Source of the DNA: a virus
Length of the DNA: 40,632 nt
IMG/VR virus record: IMGVR_UViG_3300048927_000364
Span: 1 to 40,632 of that record
Strand: one strand, 5' to 3'
Positions 32,356-39,173 of this stretch are shown here, piece by piece (position 1 is the first letter of the stretch; each line of letters starts with the position of its first letter). Position numbers and translations under genes: made by a program. The notes under the pieces were generated by a model that worked only from the letters and a program-made list of their open reading frames with translations, made no database searches and had not been told where the DNA came from.

Positions 32356-33045
32356 TTATCGATCTGATGAATTCTGCATTGTACAAAGAGTGCCCCTTGG
32401 GCAGGTAAAATGGACGCCGCCATTTCCATCGCTGGATGAGCGTTCCCCGTTATTATTACCGCTGTTTTGAGAGTTTCCCGGGGTCAGGTTTGCCGGCGTT
32501 GGCTTGGAATTACTCATCGTACACAACGTTCCGGGAGGGCATTGAAACGTCATCGTTGGGATACCGGTGTTGGTCTGCTCATTGCTGCCGCCGCTGTTGG
32601 TGTTATTCTTCGCCGGCTTCTTCTTTTGAGCCTGAGGCCTGAAGAGCGTGTAGTAGCCCTTCGTCATGTCTGCAGATGCGATATTCTTGAATGTGACCGT
32701 TATTGTGTTTCCACGGTTTGCATTCGAACCTTCCTGCCCTTGAATACTGCCTCCAATGGTACCGCCGGCAGCTGAAACCGGTATTGCAGCCACGTTCAGC
32801 TGCGCGCCGCCTGAATTAGATGCGGCTGCCGCGACCTGGAACTGAACCTGCACCTCATCGACCATCAAGCCAAGTCTTTTGTCTGAAGAGTATTGATCTT
32901 GCGCGTGGTGAAGTGACTTCGAGACATCTTGAATTGCGCCATCCAGAGATATTTCGCTTGGTTTCACAATTTCACTCGGCGTGAAGCTGGCGCAGCTCGC
33001 CAATGCCGACGATATCAGCGTTAAAATAGCAAGCGCTTTGCGCAT
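32356..33045 (-). CDS. Lipoprotein with repeated CPxGTLCTM motif
   Basis: The ATG at 33045 has AGGGG 7 bases upstream. A lipoprotein signal ends in LASC (Cys at residue 18). Residues 25-130 form a domain (VDEVQVQFQVAAAASNSGG, GNTITVTFKNI) that recalls the trypsin-co-occurring Trypco2 type; this is tentative. A disordered Asn/Ser/Gly-rich part follows, containing FQCPPGTLCTMSNS, and the C-terminus repeats it as FTCPRGTLCTMQNSS. Each repeat has two Cys five residues apart. The protein should be anchored in the envelope. A leader hairpin may mask the ribosome site. Confidence 0.75.
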   Translation of the reverse strand: MRKALAILTLISSALASCASFTPSEIVKPSEISLDGAIQDVSKSLHHAQDQYSSDKRLGLMVDEVQVQFQVAAAASNSGGAQLNVAAIPVSAAGGTIGGSIQGQEGSNANRGNTITVTFKNIASADMTKGYYTLFRPQAQKKKPAKNNTNSGGSNEQTNTGIPTMTFQCPPGTLCTMSNSKPTPANLTPGNSQNSGNNNGERSSSDGNGGVHFTCPRGTLCTMQNSSDR

Positions 33046-33048
33046 CAC

Positions 33049-33087
33049 TGTTCCCCTGGTTGAACGAACTATGATCGCCGGGGAACA
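33049..33087 (-). promoter_or_regulatory. Leader hairpin that may mask the lipoprotein RBS
   Basis: TGTTCCCC (33080-33087 read on the minus strand) pairs with GGGGAACA (33049-33056) across 23 bases. The 3' arm contains the GGGG of the lipoprotein's ribosome site, so folding would limit translation. It could instead be a protein-binding dyad. Confidence 0.4.
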
Positions 33088-33151
33088 GAATTAGTCTATC
33101 GCCACAAAAGGCGATGTCTCTACCACTCTTGGACAATGGAAGGTTTCGGGT

Positions 33152-33442
33152 ATGGACCGAGCGAAATTCTTCGCGGCGGTGCGGAAACGCGTTGCCAATC
33201 TATTCAAACTGAAACTGATTCCGGAATGGCGCGGCGTCCTTAGGCGCGCATGGTCAATTCGTCTGATCGTGATCGCCGGCATTCTGTCCGGCTGCGAAGT
33301 CGGCCTCCCTTACATCAATGAGCTGACCGAGATTCCTCGTGGTGTCTTCGCTGCTCTGACAATCATCGTCTGCGCCGGTGCATTCATTGCCAGAACCGTG
33401 GCGCAGGAAAACTTCAGGGAAAAGCCCAATGCCGAACAATAA
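33152..33442 (+). CDS. Membrane protein, probable holin
   Basis: A 96-residue protein with two membrane helices (SIRLIVIAGILSGCEVGLPY about residues 35-54; GVFAALTIIVCAGAFIARTV about 64-83), a basic N-terminus and charged end. The motif RAWSIRL-(x)-SGxEVxLP is typical of a family of small rhizobial phage membrane proteins next to endolysins. It precedes and overlaps the endolysin by 14 bases, which supports a holin or pinholin role for releasing the SAR endolysin. Confidence 0.75.
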   Translation: MDRAKFFAAVRKRVANLFKLKLIPEWRGVLRRAWSIRLIVIAGILSGCEVGLPYINELTEIPRGVFAALTIIVCAGAFIARTVAQENFREKPNAEQ

Positions 33443-34031
33443 GCTTCGCGCCACGCCGCGGGCCAAGGCCCTCATTGCTTCGATCGTGGCACTCGCCGTC
33501 GGCGGCTACGTCACGATCTTTCCGGGTCAGCCGAAGGTTCACGATGATACCGCCCTGGCGATCAAGACCGCGATGCCGTGGGAAGGGCGCCAACTCGTCG
33601 CCTATTTCGACCGGATCGCAAAGCCTCCGGTCTGGACCATCTGCGATGGCGATACCGACGATGTTCAGCCGGGATTGGTCGAAACGTCTGCCGGATGCGA
33701 CCAGCGCACGGCGATGAAGATGGAGAAGCGGTACCGGCCGGCTCTCGTCTCCTGCGTCGACAAGTGGGATGATCAGCCGCTCTCCTGGCGCGGTATGATG
33801 CTTTCGCTCTCGTGGAGCATCGGAGTTGTCGGCGCTTGCAACTCGACCGCCAAGCGCGTCGTCAACGACGCGATCAGGCTCGGCAAGCAGCCGGACTATC
33901 TTGCGAGCTGCAATGCGGCCATCGCCTTCAACAAGGCCGGCGGCCGGATGATCGTCGGCTTGGCGAAGCGCCGCGAGATGGGTGATGCCTCCCGCATAGG
34001 GGAAGGCGAGCTTTGCGTGAGTGGCCTCTGA
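33429..34031 (+). CDS. SAR endolysin, glycoside hydrolase 24 lysozyme
   Basis: The ATG at 33429 gives 200 residues. A weakly hydrophobic N-terminal helix rich in Ala/Gly (ALIASIVALAVGGYVTIF, residues 14-31) fits a signal-arrest-release anchor. The lysozyme triad is E52 (PWEGRQLVAYF), D61 and T70 (VWTICDGDT), with a short insertion between D and T. It cleaves cell-wall glycans after release from the membrane, so it does not need a large-hole holin. A helical domain SWSIGVVGACNSTAKR follows. Start overlaps the holin gene; stop shares a base with the spanin start. Confidence 0.9.
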   Translation: MPNNKLRATPRAKALIASIVALAVGGYVTIFPGQPKVHDDTALAIKTAMPWEGRQLVAYFDRIAKPPVWTICDGDTDDVQPGLVETSAGCDQRTAMKMEKRYRPALVSCVDKWDDQPLSWRGMMLSLSWSIGVVGACNSTAKRVVNDAIRLGKQPDYLASCNAAIAFNKAGGRMIVGLAKRREMGDASRIGEGELCVSGL

Positions 34032-34393
34032 TGTTCGGGATCCTCGATTACCTCAAGCTCGCCGCCGGCGCCGTCGTGGGCGGTTTCCTCGTCTATGTCT
34101 TCATGAGCCTCGTCAACGTCCGGGCCGCCGAACATCGCGCTCGCGAAGGCTACGTGCAACTCGCCGAGAAGACGACAGAGGAAGCCAAGGCGGTCGAAAT
34201 GGAACGCCAGCGCAACGCCGCCTCGCAGGCCCTCGACGATGCCCGCAAGCGCCAAGCCGCAGACGAAGCCTCCCAGATCGCTAAAGACGCCCAAACCGAT
34301 ATCGAGGTTGCCGACTATGAAAAGAAGCTGGCTGGTGCCAATCGTCAGTGCGTTGCCGATCCTGATGATGTTGAATTCCTGCGCAAGCACTGA
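34031..34393 (+). CDS. Inner-membrane spanin (Rz-like)
   Basis: Starts at ATG 34031 overlapping the endolysin stop (TGATG). The 120-residue protein has one N-terminal membrane helix (LAAGAVVGGFLVYVFMSLV) and then a periplasmic coiled coil rich in Ala/Glu/Lys/Gln (about residues 30-100). With the nested lipoprotein below it should bridge and fuse inner and outer membranes in the final lysis step. Confidence 0.85.
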   Translation: MFGILDYLKLAAGAVVGGFLVYVFMSLVNVRAAEHRAREGYVQLAEKTTEEAKAVEMERQRNAASQALDDARKRQAADEASQIAKDAQTDIEVADYEKKLAGANRQCVADPDDVEFLRKH

Positions 34394-34625
34394 GCGTCTG
34401 AAGAGCGCCGCAGTAGAGCAGGGGAAGATCGCCGCCGGCCTGCATCTTCCAGATCTTCCTGAGGATTGTCGGAACCAAGAAGCCCATGCCCGCGTAGAGG
34501 TAGGTGATGAGCTCCGTTCGGTACTTGTGAAAGAGCGGAGTGCCTTGAACCGCGCCAATGCCCGCGTAGGGCGCTGTGCTGCTTTCTATGACGACACCCA
34601 GATCAGCTTCGAAAGGAGTTCCTGA
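34317..34625 (+). CDS. Outer-membrane spanin lipoprotein (Rz1-like), nested
   Basis: The ATG at 34317 is inside the Rz-like gene in another frame (77-base overlap, then it continues past its end). The 102-residue protein has a lipoprotein signal with LNSC (Cys 22). The mature part (LKSAAVEQGKIAAGLHLPDL, DCRNQEAHARVEVG) is longer than typical lambda Rz1 and less proline-rich. Partner for the inner spanin by position and lipobox. Confidence 0.85.
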   Translation: MKRSWLVPIVSALPILMMLNSCASTERLKSAAVEQGKIAAGLHLPDLPEDCRNQEAHARVEVGDELRSVLVKERSALNRANARVGRCAAFYDDTQISFERSS

Positions 34626-34717
34626 TGTCGGCCTACAAGCCTCTTATCCTGTTTTTTATCTCTGCCGGCCTTCTCATCTGTGTGATTGGCATCGGCTTAG
34701 CCTCCATGCTGCAGTGA
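34625..34717 (+). CDS. 30-residue single-helix membrane peptide
   Basis: ATG 34625 overlaps the o-spanin stop (TGATG) after GGAG. The product is nearly all membrane helix (PLILFFISAGLLICVIGIGL). Translational coupling and place in the lysis cassette make it likely real; it could be a holin regulator or antiholin, which is inference. Confidence 0.6.
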   Translation: MSAYKPLILFFISAGLLICVIGIGLASMLQ

Positions 34718-34727
34718 AAGATCCGAG

Positions 34728-35099
34728 ATGACCCCACCCGAAATCGATGCCGCTGTCCATAAACAGCTGGGGGAACTCGTTGCCGGCGTCCGGTCCCTAC
34801 AGGAGGCGAACCGACGTCTCGAGGACATGATTAGGCGATCGGACGATAAGTCCGAGGAAAGTAGATCAAGGGTCCATAAGCGAATGGACGAGATGGTCGA
34901 TCGCGTTGGGAAGGTGGAAACGACTATCGTCACGGTTCAGGAGGACATCTCCGAGATGAAGCCGGTCACAGACGATGTGAAACGGTGGAAACTTATGGGC
35001 CTCGGCGCCCTCGGCATGATCGGGATCGCCGGCATGGCCCTTGGGGTGTCATTTGCTGACGCTCTGAAGCGGATCGCGCTCGTGGTCATCGGCAAATAG
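34728..35099 (+). CDS. DUF1515-like membrane protein of the lysis region
   Basis: The 123-residue protein has an N-terminal coiled coil (VHKQLGELVAGVRSLQEANR, then RSRVHKRMDEMVDRVGKVET), the characteristic EMKPVTDDVKRWKLMGLGAL and a C-terminal membrane helix (GMIGIAGMALGVSFADAL). This matches the rhizobial DUF1515 type as I remember it. It lies after the spanins and may act in holin control; the function is not established. Confidence 0.75.
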   Translation: MTPPEIDAAVHKQLGELVAGVRSLQEANRRLEDMIRRSDDKSEESRSRVHKRMDEMVDRVGKVETTIVTVQEDISEMKPVTDDVKRWKLMGLGALGMIGIAGMALGVSFADALKRIALVVIGK

Positions 35100-35102
35100 T
35101 TT

Positions 35103-35204
35103 GTGCGCTGGGGCGCTTTTGTCGTCGGCGTCTGCGCCATGTGGATCGCCGATCTAATCTTTGAGGCAATGATGCGATGGATCAAGGGCGGCCGGTCGAA
35201 TTGA
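35103..35204 (+). CDS. 33-residue membrane peptide with GTG start
   Basis: From GTG 35103, four bases after the previous stop, the frame encodes RWGAFVVGVCAMWIADLIFE then a basic end. It is one membrane helix with positive residues on one side. No ribosome site is evident, so it would depend on coupling to the upstream gene. It resembles other tiny membrane proteins of this lysis cassette. Confidence 0.45.
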   Translation: MRWGAFVVGVCAMWIADLIFEAMMRWIKGGRSN

Positions 35205-35228
35205 ACTATCGGGGTCTGGCCGAATAGC

Positions 35229-36185
35229 CTAGGGCCGGAGATTGGGTTGCGAATTCGCTTTTCGAGTACGCCGGCGGACCATTCTCCAAGCCGTGTAGCA
35301 GGCCGTTCCTATTGTCCCCAGCGTACCGAGCATCGCCGCGATTGCTACGGCCGCGCTTTGAACTGTAGAAAACGTTGCAGCAACCTGGCCCACAAAGCTG
35401 GCTCGAACTTTCACGATGAATGGGAATTGTTCTACCGGAACCTCAATTGTTTTTTCGCCGATCTTAATTCGTTGCTCCAAGTTGAAGAGCACCGTTTTTT
35501 CGCCTGGCGTCTTAGCCGTGACTGTCCATGTCCAGATCGACGGCGCAGTGCTAACCAAAGTTTTCCATCCTGCGTCCTGAGCAACGTATTCCAAATCGCC
35601 TGTCACCAATGAAGCAGAAACTTCGCGAGACGATTGAATGGTGGTGTTCATGATGGATGACGCCGGCAACTTGCGGCCCAAATTGTCCAGCCCCATCGTC
35701 GAACCATCTTGCTTCTCTGCTTGGATTGCGAAGGTGACCAAATAGGACTTGTACAGTCGCATATCGGTCTCCATGTGGATGTCGGCTCTTGATTTTAAAC
35801 TGGCGTGTGCAATGGCGTCTTCCAACGGATCCTTCGCGGTAGTTACGTTGGTGTCATCGCCGGCTGCTGGATTTCCTGCTGATGACGGTGTGACGTTATC
35901 CGGCGTTTGAACACTATCAGATTGTACGGGCCGACTGATTTTGCCCTCAGCACCGGCATTGACGGTGTAATTGGGAGATGGAGATAAGCTTATACCCCTG
36001 GAATGGATCGGTGGCGCAGTAGCTGCGGGAGCGGCTGACGTGGTAGCCATTCGGTCTTCAGCGAAGTCAGAAGTTGAGGCCGGCCGCGATTGGGGTCTGA
36101 AAAACAAGACGCCGCCACCAATGATCCCAACGAGCACGAGTGGTGCTGTTGTTGCAATCAAGACGATCTTCCAACGTCTTTGCAT
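35229..36185 (-). CDS. Two-helix membrane protein with beta-sandwich-like domain
   Basis: Start at ATG 36185, with GGGGG upstream; in-frame ATG 36221 and TTG 36236 are alternatives. The 318-residue protein has a membrane helix at residues 7-29, a disordered Ser/Thr/Pro part to about 115, a beta-rich domain at about 140-265 (DMRLYKSYLVTFAIQAEK, SREVSASLVTGDLEYVAQ, WTWTVTAKTPGEKTVLFNLE), a second membrane helix near 285-305 and a basic end. The 'MR...Y.V ... S.eV.A.L.G ... W.W.V.p..pG' pattern occurs in bacterial accessory proteins I cannot name. Leftward, so likely lysogen-expressed cargo. Confidence 0.7.
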   Translation of the reverse strand: MQRRWKIVLIATTAPLVLVGIIGGGVLFFRPQSRPASTSDFAEDRMATTSAAPAATAPPIHSRGISLSPSPNYTVNAGAEGKISRPVQSDSVQTPDNVTPSSAGNPAAGDDTNVTTAKDPLEDAIAHASLKSRADIHMETDMRLYKSYLVTFAIQAEKQDGSTMGLDNLGRKLPASSIMNTTIQSSREVSASLVTGDLEYVAQDAGWKTLVSTAPSIWTWTVTAKTPGEKTVLFNLEQRIKIGEKTIEVPVEQFPFIVKVRASFVGQVAATFSTVQSAAVAIAAMLGTLGTIGTACYTAWRMVRRRTRKANSQPNLRP

Positions 36186-36428
36186 GAGTACAACCCCCAG
36201 GGGCGAAAATTTCTCATGCATGCGACTATTAGTCAATTAATCCATTTGAACAGCAGGTGGTTCGGCGCGGGAGGCTGCGCCGACTGATTAAACGAGCCTG
36301 ATGGGCTGGTGGTCGCCAGCCTGTGTAAGTGGCGAAGGCTGGGACGGACTTAAACGCGATCGGAGTTGGAGAAAGCACAATGTGGGTCGCGCCTTCCCTT
36401 TTTGATCGTCAGCCGCTATCATTGGAGC

Positions 36429-36608
36429 ATGCAGGAAAAGTATGTCATCCACGAAGATGAAGACGGCACCTTCGCGATCCTCGACGCCAAGTCGTATGAG
36501 GTGGTCGAGAGATCTGGCATGATACTGCAAAATATGCCGTGGTACTGGGTGGATTCCCTTATCGGTCTACTTGAAGACCTCGACCGTCACAAAGAGATGC
36601 CGAACTAG
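36429..36608 (+). CDS. Small acidic hypothetical protein
   Basis: The ATG at 36429 gives 59 residues (QEKYVIHEDEDGTFAILDAK, WYWVDSLIGLLEDLDRHKEM). The GGAG site is too close to the ATG to be ideal. The composition is soluble and acidic. It stands alone between two leftward genes, flanked by about 240 and 230 bases without genes. Family unknown. Confidence 0.55.
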   Translation: MQEKYVIHEDEDGTFAILDAKSYEVVERSGMILQNMPWYWVDSLIGLLEDLDRHKEMPN

Positions 36609-36836
36609 CGAAGTGCCCTAACCTTTGAAATTCAAAACGTGGGCCGCGTAAAAAGAGACGCGCCGAAGCGGGTTTCATTATCAGCAAGGAAGCAGTTTCT
36701 TGTCGGGCTCGGTTGCCACGTACCCTCAACAGCGGCTGAGCAATGCGAAGGGCATATTGTCGAGGCGATCGATCTCTGCCAGAGGCATTCGCGGTCTTGG
36801 AAAAATGCGGCCCTTCCCCATTGCCTCCGACGCGAC

Positions 36837-37226
36837 TCACACAATTCCATTTTCGTCGGCATATCGAACAATTCGTGGTGGCGTATCATCGGATTCTCTA
36901 ATGCCGTTGATGATTCGCTGAAACACTTCGGGGTGCCAATCGTCTTTCGTCAAATAGTAATTCAGGTCAACAAACTTCCCAATTCGGTCTGCACGCATTG
37001 TCTCGGCCAGGCGGTAGAGAATATAGCTCGGATGTTTGACGAACGGATGGTCGCCAACGTGTAATTCGCAAGCTGGATCGTGATACTTTCCGGGCCTAAT
37101 CGACGTCACATTCATTACCAAGCACTGCTGGTGCGCGCATGGGTCATTCATCACAGCATAGAGATGATGGACCTCATTAACCGGCCCAATATAGGATGCA
37201 GCGCGGTAGGGAACGTAACCAGTCAT
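36837..37226 (-). CDS. Probable toxin partner of the Panacea antitoxin
   Basis: The 129-residue protein is translated from an ATGA overlap with the upstream Panacea gene, the usual antitoxin-toxin order. The N-terminal two thirds look like a small beta-barrel (VHHLYAVMNDPCAHQQCLVM, NVTSIRPGKYHDPACELHVG, DHPFVKHPSYILYRLA), with a helical end. The GDHPFxKHPSY motif and MND opening are reminiscent of SH3-like PemK/MazF-type folds, but I see no proof of RNase residues. Function as a toxin is inferred from gene pairing. Confidence 0.65.
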   Translation of the reverse strand: MTGYVPYRAASYIGPVNEVHHLYAVMNDPCAHQQCLVMNVTSIRPGKYHDPACELHVGDHPFVKHPSYILYRLAETMRADRIGKFVDLNYYLTKDDWHPEVFQRIINGIRESDDTPPRIVRYADENGIV

Positions 37227-37798
37227 GCAGCTCTGAATGCAGCGACCATACGACGCTCGTTCTGAAGGTCTTCAGCCAGCTCGACCGGATCAGCTTTTTC
37301 AAGGACATGAAAGATGGTAGCAAGCTCAATTGGAATGGACGTATTGCCAGGGTTCTTCCATTCAGGGCAAAAGTCGTGCGTCCAGTCTGCCAATTTGAAC
37401 TGATCGATGTTTTTGAATCGCTGCCAGGTTTCTTCCAAAACTTTCAGATCCCCGCGGCTAAGCTCATCGAGATCCGACAAGTCGAGTTGCTGAGCAAGAG
37501 GCAGATCGTCATGGCGTCGAGTCGAAATAAACTCATGCCAATCTTCCTGGCGAGTGGGCGCGACACCGTTCATGTAACTGTAGGTGTAAGAATTCACCGG
37601 CCCGAATTTCATCGACACATAGCTATCGTTCGTAATCGGAAAGTCGCGAAGCTCGATACTCAAACGATCCGCGAGATAGATGAGCTTTGTCGCCTTCAGG
37701 ATATTGATTGCGCCACCTGATTTTAAGGCAAAGAAAGCCGTTACCTGCGCAGCCTTACGGGTCAAAAACCAAACGGGAATATTCGGGACGAAGGTCAT
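37223..37798 (-). CDS. Panacea (SocA-like) domain antitoxin
   Basis: The ATG at 37798 (AAAGG upstream) gives 191 residues; the longer frame begins with TTG 37864. Residues 9-75 carry the Panacea/DUF4065 pattern: AQVTAFFALKSGG, ILKATKLIYLADRL, then NDSYVSMKFGPVNSYTYSYM. These domains neutralise varied toxins by direct binding. A C-terminal helical part (residues 100-190) may hold the partner-binding surface. The pair lies at the prophage right end, a typical place for immunity or maintenance genes. A TTGACA (37853-37858, minus strand) upstream is a possible -35. Confidence 0.8.
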   Translation of the reverse strand: MTFVPNIPVWFLTRKAAQVTAFFALKSGGAINILKATKLIYLADRLSIELRDFPITNDSYVSMKFGPVNSYTYSYMNGVAPTRQEDWHEFISTRRHDDLPLAQQLDLSDLDELSRGDLKVLEETWQRFKNIDQFKLADWTHDFCPEWKNPGNTSIPIELATIFHVLEKADPVELAEDLQNERRMVAAFRAA

Positions 37799-38046
37799 GG
37801 ACCTTTCACTCTTTTCATCCGGCACTGTGGCACGATTAGAACCTATATGTGATTTGTCAATCAAGTGTAAAGATGACCGAAAGAGCTAGCGTTTGGGTCG
37901 GCATTCAACTCAATGAAATTGAACGACGATTTTTCCAGCCTCCCCAAGTGAGCCTCCGCGGAAAGCTTGCGCCCATTACAGCCCACCACGTGAGGCCACG
38001 CTATTTCTAGTCGCGCAAAAGTCGAGTCGTTGGGAAGCGGGTCGTG

Positions 38047-38343
38047 CTAAGTGAAAATCCCGGCCACTGTGGACAAGGCACTTAGAGCGACCGCGGCGCC
38101 AGTCCAAGCAGCAGCGACCCTATTCAGCCGGCTGACCTTGTTGGCACTTTCGAGGACGCCGACAATCCAATGGGTGTTGGCGGTGTTTGGATCCAGGGGT
38201 TCAATCGCGTTTGGGGTCCGTGCCCATAGCGGCAGCGTCTCGACCACGCTTGAAAGATACCAGTAACGGACGCTAACGAAACCTGCGCCTGCGCTTAGAA
38301 GACCCAACGTTGCGCTGATCCATTTCGCCGAGTCTTCAATCAT
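38047..38343 (-). CDS. Small two-helix membrane protein
   Basis: A 98-residue protein with hydrophobic helices at residues 8-30 (WISATLGLLSAGAGFVSVRY) and 76-96 (AAAWTGAAVALSALSTVAGI), separated by a Pro/Asn-rich loop. AAGGAG precedes the ATG. Both ends probably face the same side. It could be an exclusion protein, but no family is recognised. The 248 bases to its left (37799-38046) hold no clear gene. Confidence 0.65.
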   Translation of the reverse strand: MIEDSAKWISATLGLLSAGAGFVSVRYWYLSSVVETLPLWARTPNAIEPLDPNTANTHWIVGVLESANKVSRLNRVAAAWTGAAVALSALSTVAGIFT

Positions 38344-38389
38344 TCCAATTCTCCTTAATGTCTACGCAGGTAGCTCGGCGATCCATGTT

Positions 38390-38671
38390 TCAAGACGCCG
38401 CTGTCTCGTTCCTCTCTTCGTCGCGCTTGCGTTCTATAGCCGCAAGCTTTGCGCGAGCATGCTCTAGATCTTTCCACGCCTCCCATTGGGCCAATGATGC
38501 GAAACCTTCTGGTTGTCGCTCATAATGCGTTTGCTTTTGCGTACTTGAGATTTCGGGAGAAACGCCAACCTTCTTCCCGTCGATCTCCATCCACACCGTC
38601 ACGCCTTCGCGTTTGGCGACCTTGGCCATGCATCTCAAATCGGCTTCGCTAATGAATGCCCTCTTGGTCAC
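38390..38671 (-). CDS. Small hypothetical protein of the right-end operon
   Basis: The 93-residue protein begins SEADLRCMAKVAKREGVTVW and MEIDGKKVGVSPEISS, then a charged coiled coil (HARAKLAAIERKRDEERNET). The first part resembles small proteins that often come just before site-specific recombinase genes on rhizobial elements (memory-based). No recombinase follows here. ATGA overlap with the gene upstream. Confidence 0.7.
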   Translation of the reverse strand: MTKRAFISEADLRCMAKVAKREGVTVWMEIDGKKVGVSPEISSTQKQTHYERQPEGFASLAQWEAWKDLEHARAKLAAIERKRDEERNETAAS

Positions 38672-39165
38672 CGGTCCTGTTTCCTTCTCCTTCCAAACTT
38701 CGCAGCTTTATGACCTGCGTCAGCTCGCGCTTGCTTCTCTCGCAACTTCAAGAGAGCGGCATAATCTCCTTCTGGCAGAGCGCCGAGGGAAATCTTCGCT
38801 TTGGGTTTGGCGGCCTCGATGATTGCCTCAATATCTGCTGGCATCAGGAACATAGCCTTTCCGATGATTCGGCACGCGCCGAGCTTGCGCGCTTTCTCAC
38901 GAAGCGTTCGCTCAGAGACGGCTATCCCTTTTGATTGAAGTATAGCCACCGCGGCGTGAGGCGTCAGGGCCTCAGAAAGCTTTAATCTGTTCTCGGCGTC
39001 GGCAGCCACTGGTTTCTCGTCAGGCTCTATCAAACGAGCGGGCGACACGCGCTCGCGCTTCTGTCTTTCCTCAGCAGCATCTATGCGAGCTTGTCTACGA
39101 GCAAGAGCACGAACAAAATTGAGTAGGGCTTCCTGCGCTTGGTCCGGCAATTCAGAAAATTCCAT
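38668..39165 (-). CDS. HTH DNA-binding-like protein of the right-end operon
   Basis: A 165-residue protein with a helical basic N-terminus (AQEALLNFVRALARRQARID) and a central MerR/excisionase-like helix-turn-helix (residues 68-112: TPHAAVAILQSKGIAVSERT, then GACRIIGKAMFLMPADIEAI). The C-terminus is strongly basic (KAAKFGRRRKQDR). It probably binds DNA. It is cotranscribed with the genes on both sides (8-base gap and ATGA overlap) and could control the operon or recombination. Confidence 0.75.
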   Translation of the reverse strand: MEFSELPDQAQEALLNFVRALARRQARIDAAEERQKRERVSPARLIEPDEKPVAADAENRLKLSEALTPHAAVAILQSKGIAVSERTLREKARKLGACRIIGKAMFLMPADIEAIIEAAKPKAKISLGALPEGDYAALLKLREKQARADAGHKAAKFGRRRKQDR

Positions 39166-39173
39166 GATCGCAC

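Noticed and set aside
36639-37064. Rightward ORF of 141 codons overlapping the toxin gene
   Set aside because: Antisense to a gene with coupled translation and no ribosome site; the composition is that of a shadow frame.
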